Assembly (NCBI GenBank): GCA_964007475.1
Contig: OZ023274.1
Coordinates: 95,985,750-96,049,749 of the forward strand
DNA length: 64,000 bases
Direction of reading: 5' to 3'
DNA from: Hybos culiciformis
Lineage: Eukaryota; Arthropoda; Insecta; Diptera; Hybotidae
Shown here: positions 14,623 through 26,000 of the stretch, piece after piece
Layout: each line of letters begins with the position of its first letter
How positions within the stretch are numbered: position 1 is the stretch's first letter
Translations under genes and position numbers: made by a program
Notes under the pieces: model-generated
The model's input: the letters and a program-made list of their open reading frames with translations, nothing else
Databases searched by the model: none
What the model was told of the DNA's origin: nothing

Positions 14623-16253
14623 GAAAAAATTTGTAAAGAAAAAAATGTCATATGTTGTAAATTTTTTTTTATGACAAATTACTTAAAAATTGGTATAAAA
14701 CTTTAGCGCACATCATTAGTGTTTATATATCAATCTTCAAAATATCATATTAAATAATATGAATAACTAAGTAATTAGTCCAACAATTATAAAAAATATA
14801 TTTTATTTTGCGTAACAAATTAAAAAAAAAAAAAACAAACATCAAATTCAGTTCAAACTAAATAATTTGGTACAAAAATATTTTTTGAACCATGTTAAGA
14901 ACTCTCAGAATGAGAATTAATTTAGACGAACTATAAAAACTCGCGATTATTTATTTAGAAGTCAAGTTTATTTGTGTTCTAAATTTTGATTTAAAGTAAA
15001 GAATTAAAGAAAATTTCGGAAAAACTTAAAAACATTCTTCCAAAAACTGTGTAAGAAGTTTATACTTGAAGTCCAAATTTTATTACAATATTGTATTGTA
15101 AGACTACAAATTAAAAAAATTTACAGTCCTAGGGCTTATCCGTCTGAGTTTGATTAAATTATGACAGCTGATATAGATTTTTATTTAGTGATGATAGAAG
15201 TGGTGTAAAATTTTGATTCAAAATTATTTTGAAAAACTTCAAAAAAAAAGAAATTCAATTTAATATTTTTGTTAAGTTTTATTTAAATTTACACCAAAGA
15301 TAAATGTGATAAATCTGAAATTATAAGAAGAAGAACTCAAAATATTTTAAAAAACAAAATGTTAAAAAAAATAAAAAAACTTTTGGAAATTTTTTGTATT
15401 TAAACTTATTTTTCCCTCTGGAAATATTTATTCGAAATTCAGAAAATTATAATAATATTATCAGTAGACTCAATTAGAATAATATTAAAATTAATTTTAG
15501 TTAATTAAAAATAAATACTTATTATTATTATTATTTTATCCTTTTTAATTTATATTAGCAATTAGGAAATATTTTTCGAATATTAGTTTTTAAAAATATA
15601 AAAATATTGTATATAAATATTATTAACTTTTATGTATTTTTTTATATAAAATTAATTTTTTAAGCTGTTATAGCAAAATAAAATTTATTTGTTCCTAAGA
15701 TAAAATTTGTTAGAAAATTTCTAATTCTAATTATATAAATATTTTGTAATTATTATTATTATTATTTTTTAGTCAAAAAAATTAGAGAAAAAAAAAAAAA
15801 AACAAAAATAAATAGTTAAATATAAAAAGTCATTTTTTATATAATTTTTAAAATTTTTATTTAATGAAAAATTGTTAGTTTTAAGGAAAAGTAATTTTAT
15901 CAAAAATAATAAAATAAAAAAAAAAATTAAAATTAAAATTCTTTTAATCTATAAAATGTCTACACACACAAAAATACTAAAGTTGACTCAGAAAGGACAT
16001 GACGTTTTGAACAAAGAAAGAAGTGAAGTATTTTTGGGAATTTTTTTATACACGATATAAAACATAAATTCTGTACGTTTCTCATCAAATATAATATTTG
16101 ACCGATTTATCTGTCCCTTAATTCCGGTGATAATACAATATTCATTCTGTTCCAACTCGTCGGTAACGCAGTTTGGTCGGTAACTAATTTTTTTATTTTT
16201 GTTACATTAACGACAAAATAAAATTAGTGTAATTTTCAATTATGAGTAAATTT
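14623..16253. other. Tret1 3' UTR and intergenic spacer
   Basis: A+T-rich with no exon recognised. An AATAAA near 15675 and an ATTAAA near 14748 are candidate polyadenylation signals, but in DNA this rich in A+T they have little weight. A short patch at 16080-16190 is less A+T-rich and contains GTCGGTAAC twice; I do not recognise it. I searched the minus strand here for the second exon of the Roc2-like gene and did not find it. Confidence 0.5.
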
Positions 16254-16812
16254 CAGACCCGGATTTACATAACTTTGGTCCTGGGCGGTTTTTGAAAATT
16301 GCGCCCTATAAATCATACCAAAAGTTATTTATAATAAATGAAAAAAATACTACTAAAGTTGATGTATAGATATATCTTTATTTTTTAATTTATTAGAATT
16401 TTTTTCGTAATTTTATTTTAACAAATTTTTCGAAAACATCTTCAAACGATATTTTGTCTAACATTTTATTTTCTATTGCTAAGATCGTAAAATCATTCAA
16501 TTTTTCATCACATAAGGTTGATCTCAAGTAAGTTTTTATTCTTCTCAGTGCAGAAAAAGACCTTTCTGCTGAACAATAGGATGCTGGAGTTGATAAAAAT
16601 ATTCTTAAAATAATTTCTATATTAAGATAGACAGCCTGCACATTTTTTTCTTTAATCAATGAATACAAAACATTTATATTCAAGTTATGCTCTTTTATAG
16701 TTTTTAAATATTCTCTCATAATTTTATTATAAGAAAAAAATTTATTTTTAAAAAATTATTTTTCATTTTTTGCTATGGGTAAAAATAATACCCATAGGTA
16801 AATCCGGAACTG
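16254..16812. mobile_element. Small hAT element with transposase C-terminal relic
   Basis: 559-bp element. The left end starts CAGACCCGGATTTACATA; the right end, read on the other strand, starts CAGTTCCGGATTTACCTA. The flanks are GTAAATTT (16246-16253) and GTAAAATT (16813-16820), an 8-bp target duplication with one mismatch. The CAG start, short terminal inverted repeats and 8-bp duplication are hAT hallmarks. The interior still encodes a hAT dimerisation segment on the minus strand, so this is an internally deleted copy of an autonomous element. Confidence 0.88.
16393..16719 (-). pseudogene. hAT transposase dimerisation-domain remnant
   Basis: 108-residue open frame with SAERSFSALRRIKTYLRSTL followed by acidic and hydrophobic residues (LNDFTILAIENK). 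This is the C-terminal dimerisation signature of hAT and ZMYM1-like transposases (Dimer_Tnp_hAT). The DDE catalytic core and the BED zinc finger are absent, and the element has no room for them, so it cannot encode active transposase. The frame is still clean, which suggests a fairly recent internal deletion. It lies wholly inside the 16254-16812 element. The ATG used is simply the first in the frame; the ancestral protein would have continued upstream. Confidence 0.85.
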
Positions 16813-17353
16813 GTAAAATTATACATGCATACAAAATTGCAGAATAATCGATTCGGAGGAAGTGAGTCAAAAGTTGATTGAAAGTTCACATTGATTATAT
16901 TCCTATTATGTATGTACTTACAGCGATTATAAGTACAGGAAATAAAAATATTAGGACTGACTTTATAATCGCAAATTAAATTTAGTATAGTAATTAAAAA
17001 AAATAATATTTCGAAGAAAATTGAGCTGACAATTCTTCCAAAGAGTTGATCACTGGTTTTACCTAATAACAATACAAAAATAAAAAACATTTTTACACTT
17101 AAAATTTCTTATTTTGGTAGGCATATTATTAGGTGTCTTTTCAAGAGCAATTTCTTACGTAATACTGCGACATGTATTGAAGGCACCGCTTTCTTAGGAA
17201 GCCTTAGCTTAAGACAAGTGCGGTACCTATGATGGTTTTAGTTAAATGGCTCGAAATTTTCAAGCCAACAAAGCAAAATGTCAAGTTATAGTTACTTAAA
17301 ACATATATAATTATAATAAAATAAAATAAATTTTAAAAACTTTATTCACTTAC

Positions 17354-17501
17354 CCATCACTTGAACACGACAAATGGCACAAATATCGCATTCAACGTCC
17401 CAGCTCCACATTGCAACAGCATTCCATTTTTTCAGTGTGAACATTTTTTCATTTTGATTTTCCGGCTTTTCGGATGAACTTTCATTCTCATCAGCCATCA
17501 T
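17354..17501 (-). CDS. Roc2: RING-box protein 2 (Roc2/Rbx2/Rnf7), first coding exon only
   Basis: Minus-strand exon of 148 nt encoding 49 residues plus one base. It starts MMADENE with a Ser/Glu-rich leader, then reads [20 protein letters not shown] and [11 protein letters not shown], and ends at a good GTAAGT donor. The core is nearly identical, as I recall it, to animal RNF7/SAG, the RING subunit that recruits E2 enzymes to cullin-5 ubiquitin ligases. The human gene is also interrupted directly after RVQVM. The zinc-binding CDICAIC start of the RING is present; the remaining RING ligands must come from a following exon. I found no such exon on the minus strand between 14.6 and 17.3 kb, nor an obvious one further left. 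This is either the start of a gene with a long intron or an orphaned duplicate exon. The second ATG (17498) could also be the start. Confidence 0.85.
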
Positions 17502-17828
17502 TTTTAATTTTTATTAACTTTTAAAATTAAGTCTGTAAAAAAATTAATTTATAAAACAATTTAAATTTTAATAAATTTATAATTCAATCAAAAACCGCGA
17601 ATTAATAATTATTATTTTTCTTTTTTTTATTTTATTTTTCTTTTGTATAAAAATTGTAAACAATGTTGAAAAACTTCAAAATCATATGATTTCGAAATTC
17701 GAAATAATAAAAAAATGTATACAGGGGTCTCTGGCGGAAAATAAAATAAACGAAATGAAAGAAAAATTAAAGCTTGATACAGACGAGCTGTAGATTTTAA
17801 CTTTTTTGACCGAGACAAAATTAAATAA

Positions 17829-18233
17829 TGCCTTGTTCAGACAATGAACTCTGATCATGATAATCTTACTTTTTGTGATTATCATTCTTTTTTCCATGAT
17901 TTGCTCATACAAAAAAAGTGTCATCGGAAATCATGATTATCGAAAATCATGAAAAATTTCAGGGATGAGTTTATAGTTTTTTACCATCCATGTTACCCAT
18001 TTCCACTCATTCCTAGTTATTTTTGACTTTTATTTTTGACATATTTTCTTTATTTACAAAACAAAAAAAAATTTGAGTAGCAAATAATATTTATGTTTTT
18101 ATTTTGTTTGCTTTCATGTTGTTTACTTTTTTTGTTTTCGTTCATAATCGCGTTCACACACGTTTTCAAAGTATGATTATCTACGTAAATCATGATTACG
18201 AAATCATGATTAAGTCGTTGTCTGAACAAGGCA
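17829..18233. mobile_element. PIF/Harbinger-type MITE
   Basis: 405-bp element with perfect 16-bp terminal inverted repeats TGCCTTGTTCAGACAA and TTGTCTGAACAAGGCA, flanked by TAA on both sides (17826-17828 and 18234-18236). A 3-bp TWA target duplication is typical of PIF/Harbinger. Inside each end are copies of AATCATGATT-like palindromes. There is no coding capacity. It sits about 330 bp upstream of the Roc2 start codon, where it could affect that promoter. Confidence 0.85.
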
Positions 18234-18236
18234 TAA

Positions 18237-18440
18237 CTAAATAGTTTTTTTACTGTCCTGAACGATTATTAACTTTTATTAGGATCGCTAATCAAAATGT
18301 TAACTGGCGCTGTAAATTGAGTACTTCGCGGTGTCAGATACGTTTATTAGATTATCTCTGGATTTATTATTTACAAGTTCTTTCTTTTTAGTTCTTATAT
18401 TGTCAACTAGATGGCAAGTAAATTCGATACACCTATGTCC
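18237..18440. other. Less A+T-rich flank upstream of Roc2; possible promoter or 5' UTR
   Basis: This patch contains CTGGCGCTGTAAATTGAG, CTTCGCGGTGTCAG and CTAGATGGCAAG, richer in G+C than its surroundings and without an open frame of note. It lies upstream of the minus-strand Roc2 exon, beyond the MITE, so a displaced promoter or 5' non-coding exon is possible. There is no direct evidence for transcription. Confidence 0.25.
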
Positions 18441-19720
18441 CTTTAACGTTTTCTCTACAATGAATCAAATTATTTTACGTCCGTTTAAATTTTGAATTTA
18501 TTTCCTTATAATAAAGCATTGTAATCATAAAACTTGACTTTATGTCTTACTCAAAAGCCCTTATGCATTAATTTGATTGGAATATTGAATGAAAAGAATT
18601 TCATTTGAATTAATAAGCAAAATATATGAGAATGGTAATTATGTGTTTTAAAATGTAAAACATTCTAGCTAGTAGAACAATGAATGGAAATGACCTTTAA
18701 GGTACATTTCCACATAAATAAAAAAATATTTTATTCAATAAGAGATATAATAAGAGATATTTATTAACGATAAAGTTAGAACAATGTCTAATTTAGTTTT
18801 AAATTACTTTACTATTTAATTAAAATTTACTGTAGCATATCAACTTAAATGTAACATTATTGCTTTGTATTAAAGAAGATATTAACATTATTGTGATTGA
18901 TTAAAAAAAGAAAAGACTGGTAAAATTCTTATACCCAAACTTATCATTCAAATCATTATTTTTGTCACAAATATTATAAATATAAATTCAAAGTATTATT
19001 AATAAATTCGTATTATAAGAATAATTTTGACAGAGGACATATTTATATTATGTATATTTTCAAGGTATGAACATAATAATAATCAAAAATATAATAAAAA
19101 TAATTGAAAATTGAGTTTATTTATTGTTATTAATACTATTATTTTTATTATTTTATTTTTTATTTTTAAATAAATATTCAGGCAGGATTTTATAGGGGAA
19201 AAGAAAATGTACACAAGTATGTGCAAATATATATAAAATTTTTGTTTTTTTATAGAAAATACAACATCATTTATATTGTATGCTTTTCACATATCATTAT
19301 AATAATAAAAAATTTATTTTAGATTTATTTTGTACATTGTACATTATATTATACAATTTATTTTTTTTTTTCGAATACAAATAAATAGTTCTTATCAATC
19401 ATATAAATATAATATTATATTTATAAATAATAATGAAAAAATTTTATGTACATAAATGATATTAAAAAAAAAACAACAGACAATTTATACAGTATGTAAA
19501 AAATTATGAACAAATCATTATTTATGGAGTAACGTACATTATGATCTGAGGCATTGAATACATTTAATTTAAAAATTCAATTTTACAAAAACGGACAGAT
19601 TAACATTTGACACTATACTGAATTTAAAAGCGTATTAAAAAAATTAAGAAAAACTTATGTTTTTCTTGTTTTTGTAAAATTTTGTCATATTTTTTACATT
19701 TTCAATGACAATTTCTGGCA

Positions 19721-19821
19721 CTAATCTGTACAAAGCTGAGGTAGTAATCTATACAGAGGCTGTAATCTATACAAAGCTAGTAGTAATCTTTACAGAGGCA
19801 GTAATCTATACAAAGCTGAAG
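19721..19821. repeat. Minisatellite of about 20-bp units, five copies
   Basis: Five diverged units of the form GTAATCTATACARAG-plus-spacer run head to tail, alternating between a 'TACAAAGCT' and a 'TACAGAGGC' version, so a higher-order period of about 40 bp is visible. The open frame across it is a by-product of the repeat. Confidence 0.85.
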
Positions 19822-22800
19822 TTATTTATACTAACCTACATGTATTTAATTGCGCCTGTCAAATGGCACTACTTTGTTAAATTCTGAGACGCAGCATTAA
19901 ATTGTTTCAAAAATAATTTTTTTAAAATAATTGTTTTGATAAAAATATTTGTAAAACTTGTAAAAATGTTGAGCAAAATATTTTTCCCTGTTCTATATAT
20001 TTGAGAGGGATGAAATAAATACATTATATTAATCTTTTGCATATAAAAATCATAGGAAATGAACGGTTTTGAATATTTAAAAAAATAATAATACATTTTT
20101 AAAAGATTTTCCATTTTTATATTGTTCCGGTTTGACTGATACAAGTTCATTAAATTATTTCATCATATCAGATAAAATTTATAAGTTTTTTTGTTGTCAT
20201 ATAATATAAATATAATAATAATATAATACCTAATATTGAACGTTCGATATTTTTTATTTTGATTGAAAATTATGAAAAAATTTACTGTCATGTAATCATT
20301 AAATTATTACAATTTGTCATTTAAGTTTTAATTAATAGGTATAGAATATTTTAAATTTTTGATCACATGGCACTATTGTTGTAAAATTATTTGGTTTGTG
20401 AATGATAATTTTCATATATTTATAATATTCTAATTTCATGTAAGACTTGTCCGTCACTCCGTTCATAATTCTTCTATCGATTTCTTTTATTTAATGGAAC
20501 TGATTTAATAGGTAAATAATAGTACAGACTGTACTCTAATACTAATGTAACGTAAATATGCTCGGTACATTCAGCAAAAAAATTTGGATTTTTAAAAACT
20601 GATCTTCAACAGAAGCTTCCCGTTTTCAGTTGATTATATTTGGATAAAAAATACTTAAAAAATTGATAACTTAATATTAAAAAATTATAAGAACTTAATT
20701 TTCCGTTCAAAAAAAATAACCCAGTGCTTTATGTGCACAAAAAGGGTTGCATTTTTTATTAAAAAAAAAAAAAAAAAACCTAAGAACGATAAAAATTTTT
20801 CGGATAATTAAACTCTCTTAAATCAAAAACTTTATGATGAAAAAAAAAACCACTAAATTTTTCCTTTTTTTTGCTAATATTTATTTTATATATATTTAAT
20901 AATTCCGGCTGTCCTTGGCAAAAAATAAAAGTCCGGAAAAATTTACTATAACAGTTTAACACATAAATAAATTCATGGAAGGAAAATTCCTTTTACAAAA
21001 ATTTTACATTTTTTGTACAAAAAATAAGTTTTTTTTATTTTTTATTCTGAAAGCAAATCGATTCGTATATGACTTAATTTTTCCGTCTTGTTGCGAGGTA
21101 TTACAAAATTTTTTAGTGGTTTGATAAATACATAAAATTTTGTCCAATTTTAATAATTTATAATTTATATTCGAATATTTTATTTACTACGAATGTGCAC
21201 TAGAATGTATTTGCACTTTAACTGCTTGTTTCTGAGATGAGTGATCTATCTAATCAGACTCTAATTCTAACGAAGCGCTGAAGTATCTAACACATTGAAT
21301 TGCGTAACGTGTAAATCTTATTATTTTAAATCTGTAAAAATGCAAATTTTTAAATAATTTCTTTATCGAAAATAACGAATTACCCGTTCAATACTTGAAG
21401 TAACAGGTCCATGTAAATTTTAAAATTTGGATGTTAAGTCCAATTTTAGTTGTATATTTTATAAATGTGGTTCAACTGTCCAATAATTTTACTTTTCTTT
21501 CTCAGTGAGAGAGCAAAACCTCTGATTTATTTTACACATCTTGTCGCATTTTTAAAAATGAAAAAAAAAATTATACACAAACATCTTTGTATCCTTTTAG
21601 TTTCTTTTTAAATATGAAGATATGAAGAACTTTCAAGTGATTTTTAGCCATAAGGCGGATATCCTTTTTGTCTTTTCAATGAAAAAGTGTATATAGTTTT
21701 TTTTGTTGTTTTTTTTTTTTTTTGTATATAGTTTAGTGTATAATCTTTTTTTTCTTTCGGTTTTTTTGTTTTGTATATTTTTATAAGAAATTCAGACAAT
21801 TAGGTTTATATATGTATATAAACATAATATTGTTTTTTTTTTAACATTTCTATTTAACAATTTTCCTATACGTATTGTTTTTGCCTTTTATTTTGTATAA
21901 TTTAGGATGATTTCATGGCTTTTATTAGAATTATATACAGACTGTTTTTTTTTTTTTCCTTTTTGATTTTAATGAGAAATAATATTTTCCAATGGTTTTC
22001 ATTTAATTGATTATTATATTTAGTTAAAAATTGTTACAAAGTCCTTTTGGTGTTTTATTTTTGGTGTCCTTTGGAAGTATATAGTGAAAACTTTCACTAA
22101 CCTTTGAGTTTCTGTCCCATCTTTTATTTTTTATTTTACCTTTTGATTAGTAACATTATGTTGTCCTGACGAAAATTTGTCCGAAAAAAGGACATTAAGC
22201 TTTGATTCAAATTTGTTATAAAATAATTCACTTCTTATAAAGTTTCCCAAATTATATGAAAAATAATAATTTTCATAATTTCCTTCTTTTTTTTCAAGGC
22301 ATGAATTTTAAAACTAATTAATTCCTGATGTTTTTTGCTTAAAAGAAAATTAGTTCTACCAATTATATGAAAATTTTTATTAAGTACATAATATTTTCTT
22401 ATTATTCCCATAGTGTTTATATTTATTTTGGTTTTTTTTTTTGGATTAAATAAAAGAATTTTGTGTAGATAAATTTTTATGGTATTGTAGTAAAATGTTA
22501 TTATTGTTTTTATATTTTAAGAAAAATGTTTGGCCTAATTTTCACAACAATGTAAAAAAAAATCTTCAGCTGGTTTTTTTTTCTTTTTGTGTTATTGAAA
22601 ATTATATATCCTTTTACACAAAAGGAAGTAATTTTTCCATTAAGGAAGGTCTTTAAAAAAATAATGAAAGTAAAATTTATTTTCTTAAAGAATTTAATGA
22701 CTATAATTAATAAAAATAATTTAAATAAAATTTTCGAAAAAAAAAAATAGAAGAATAAAAATGAAATTTAAATGATTTATTCGGGCAATTAATATAATTT

Positions 22801-23042
22801 TATTTTTTATATATATTGTAAAAAATATTGAATGAAATTTTTTCTTGTCGAATAAAGGAAAACAATTTTTATTTTTTTGTTGAATTTTTGGAAAATGGAA
22901 AATTTTTGATAATGCGGAAATTTATCTAAAATGATTTTAGAATGGTCTTGATGAAAAATTAGAGATTTATTACGTAAATTATCGGAATGAATTTTGTTTT
23001 TGTTTATTTCTATATTAAAAAAAAAAAATTGTAGTTAATTTT

Positions 23043-23053
23043 TGGCGCCATCA
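23043..23053 (-). promoter_or_regulatory. TGGCGCCATCA motif, possible insulator-type site
   Basis: An 11-bp G+C-rich word in very A+T-rich DNA. Its exact reverse complement occurs at 30791-30801. The core RATGGCGCC resembles part of the CTCF recognition motif. This is a suggestion from sequence alone. Confidence 0.2.
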
Positions 23054-26000
23054 TGAATGTTTCGAATGAAAATTTAAAGCTTATTGCTTGAATTTTTAAT
23101 TTTAAGTTTGTCAGGAAAAGTTAATTAATATTAATGGTATTATGCCCTAAAAAAAGATATCATTAGATTAATATGAAACAAAAATCGATATGAAATAATT
23201 TTCGATGCATAACATAATACTATGGTAGTCTACAAAATGTACCTACTCATCAAAAAATGATCAAATTGGGACAACATTATGTTTCGCTCTTTGGCCCAGA
23301 CTTTTCTAAGTTCATGGGTATCTCAATCCCTCATAAACTTTAAATTCAACACGACGATTGCGCTGGGCCTTAAAAAAATCAATAAATTTTTTTACAGATA
23401 TCCTGGAAACAATCATTTAAAAAAATTTATAGAATACATTCATCATCGTCTAAGAATTATTTTGCAAATAAAATAATAATAATAATAATTTTTGACCCTT
23501 TTCAAAATTATTAATAATTTTGTTTTTAAGTAAATAAAAGCTTAAGGCATTTTCATAACTTTTGTATGTATGTATAATTAAATAAATGTTGTGCTTTTTT
23601 CAATTTAGATAAGTTTGAAATCGAGAAAATTTCAGTACTAAGGATACAGGATGAAGATAATTATTATTAACTTGAAAATTATCGAAAGATATAAAAATAG
23701 ATAAACTGTATAGTTCCTTAAGGATGGATATATTTTATTTCAATCTTTTTATCATGATTCCTCGTACAGAAATGAATCAAAAGGATATTTAAAAACTAGA
23801 CATCATTATCCTTTATTTTACGGCATAAAGCCAGTAACTTAGTCTAGGAATTTTCCTACAATTATCAAATAATGCAAAAGTCAGTTTTTATTACTAAAAT
23901 ACCCAATATATTTTATATGTTATATTTAATCAAACATTTTTCATCCTTTTTTATATTTTTCTTTAAATATTTCTTTTAATTTAAATTATTCAAGGACTCT
24001 AGAGAAATGTAAAAAAAAAAACAAAAATTGATGAAAGTTAAAATTTCATAAATTTATATATTAGTTTGGCATAAAATATAACCAAAATACATATATTTTA
24101 AGTAAATGTAGACATTTATCTTCAATCCTTTTTATTGTAGCATTCTTGTATAATATATATATTTATGTATGTTTCTAAGCATGTACATTATACAATATTA
24201 TGTTGAAAAAATGCTATGAATGTGTTATTTAAAGATGTTAACAATTCTCAAAGGTGGTTAAAAGATATTAGAATTAATTTTTCAATCTAAAAATAAAGTT
24301 CAAACAAACTGGAATTTAATATGGCTTGAATTTGGTAGGTGCATTACGTAATTAATGTATGTTTTAAAAAGGAAAATTACTTTATTGGAAGTCAGCTTCA
24401 TAGTGACAAATACATTTTTTTTAAGAACAAAACTAATCAAATTGTCTAGACTTAATATTGATAAGTATGATAAAAAAGACATTAAATTTAATGTGAAATA
24501 TCATTTTTAAACGAACAATATAGTCCACAGTTGGTGCCAATTTATTTATTTATTTATTTCATTAATATTTTATTTATAGTAACAGCAAGCATACTTTTTC
24601 AACTTTTCGATATTTAATCAAATGGAAAGTTTTACCCATTTCTTTGAAAAATGGAGTAAAGAACTTTTCATCATTTTATCATAACTTAAAAAGAAAAAAC
24701 ATAAAAAAAATGTTTATAAGAAGTAAAAGAAACTTTTCTAGTCTCTTTTTCATCAAAAGTTTATCAAAAACTCATATTAAATATGGGAATAAAATTTACT
24801 TTTTAAATAATAGTTTTGGGTATTCAGTAAATAATTTCAACTTAAGATTCAATTATAATTTTTGTTTTATAGAAGAAATATTCTTTATCATCGAATATTT
24901 AAGGAGGAAAACTAAAATTTTTGTATTATATACCTACACATATTATGTGTATATATATAGAAAATTTAATTGAAAATTCTATAGAGATGAATAAAATGAA
25001 AAATTATTAATTAATAAAATTTAATTTTCTTTTCTGAATATTTTATGTTCACAAATGATGATCATATTATATATTGAAAGTAGTGCAAAAAATTTATATC
25101 TATTTTTGAGTATTATAAAAATGAAAAGTAAAATAGTTCTCATTTATATAATTATTCAATTTTCACAATATAAGAATAGGAATTTATTTTTGATTTAAGT
25201 ATATTCTATTTTGAGTATTTTTTACATTAAGTAAGAAATTTTCGAAAGGCCTTTGTGTTTTTATTGAGTTAATAATCAAGAATCGAGGTACAACCAAATA
25301 TATACTTCAAGCAGAATCTAACTTATATATTTAATAAAAATATTTTCATTGTAAACGAATATTGAAAAAAATTCTTAAATTACATATTATGTAATTATTT
25401 CGAATACGGTTTATAATTACGAAAATAATACAGTAGTGTTGTATATGTTGCATTCTGTTTCAAGCTTTTTAACCATCTAATAATAGCATAAAGGAAATAT
25501 CATTCTGAATGGTTAAAGTAAAAAAAAAATCCTTGTATGTTGTTTTTAATTCACCATACAAATTAAATTAAGAGAATTCAAAAGTCTTGCGCATACAAAG
25601 CACATGCAGACTGTTGTTCTCTTTTTACCATCATACACAAAATATCCAAAGACTTTAAACTGTATGTTATTTGCAGATAAATTCAATTGTATAAATGTTA
25701 TTGCAGACAAACAACTGTTGCACGCCAGAAAAAAAGAATTTTTGAAAATTGCTTTCACAAGAGTATAGTCGTTAAAATGCAATAGTTTTATTATATTTAC
25801 ACCATTCTGCTTCTGCTAAAGGTTGTTTTATGAAAATTTTTGAAGAGAAATTTTCTTTAAAGATGTTAAACTATTTTCATTGATTCACAAATACAATGAA
25901 AGTTATATTAATTTGATTCTTCAATTCTATGGTATAACATACCTATAGTGTTCAAAATGAAATAATATCTGATAAAAATTAATTCCACATTGCAAAAATA

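Noticed and set aside
16773..17090. 105-codon minus-strand frame between the hAT element and Roc2
   Set aside because: Runs from the hAT terminus into unrelated spacer; composition random for this DNA.
17181..17229. AGGCACCGC / GCGGTACCT inverted repeat upstream of the Roc2 exon's intron
   Set aside because: Nine pairs with a mismatch and a long loop; examined also as a possible Roc2 exon, but no RING residues are encoded.
17715..17730. CAGGGGTCTCTGGCGG, resembling a hAT terminus
   Set aside because: No matching inverted end or target duplication was found nearby.
24644..24973. 109-codon open frame
   Set aside because: Low-complexity K/N/F/Y-rich translation with no splice or start context.
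25546..25782. 78-codon minus-strand frame with several cysteines
   Set aside because: Looked at as a possible small secreted protein, but it has no signal peptide-like start and no match I recognise.
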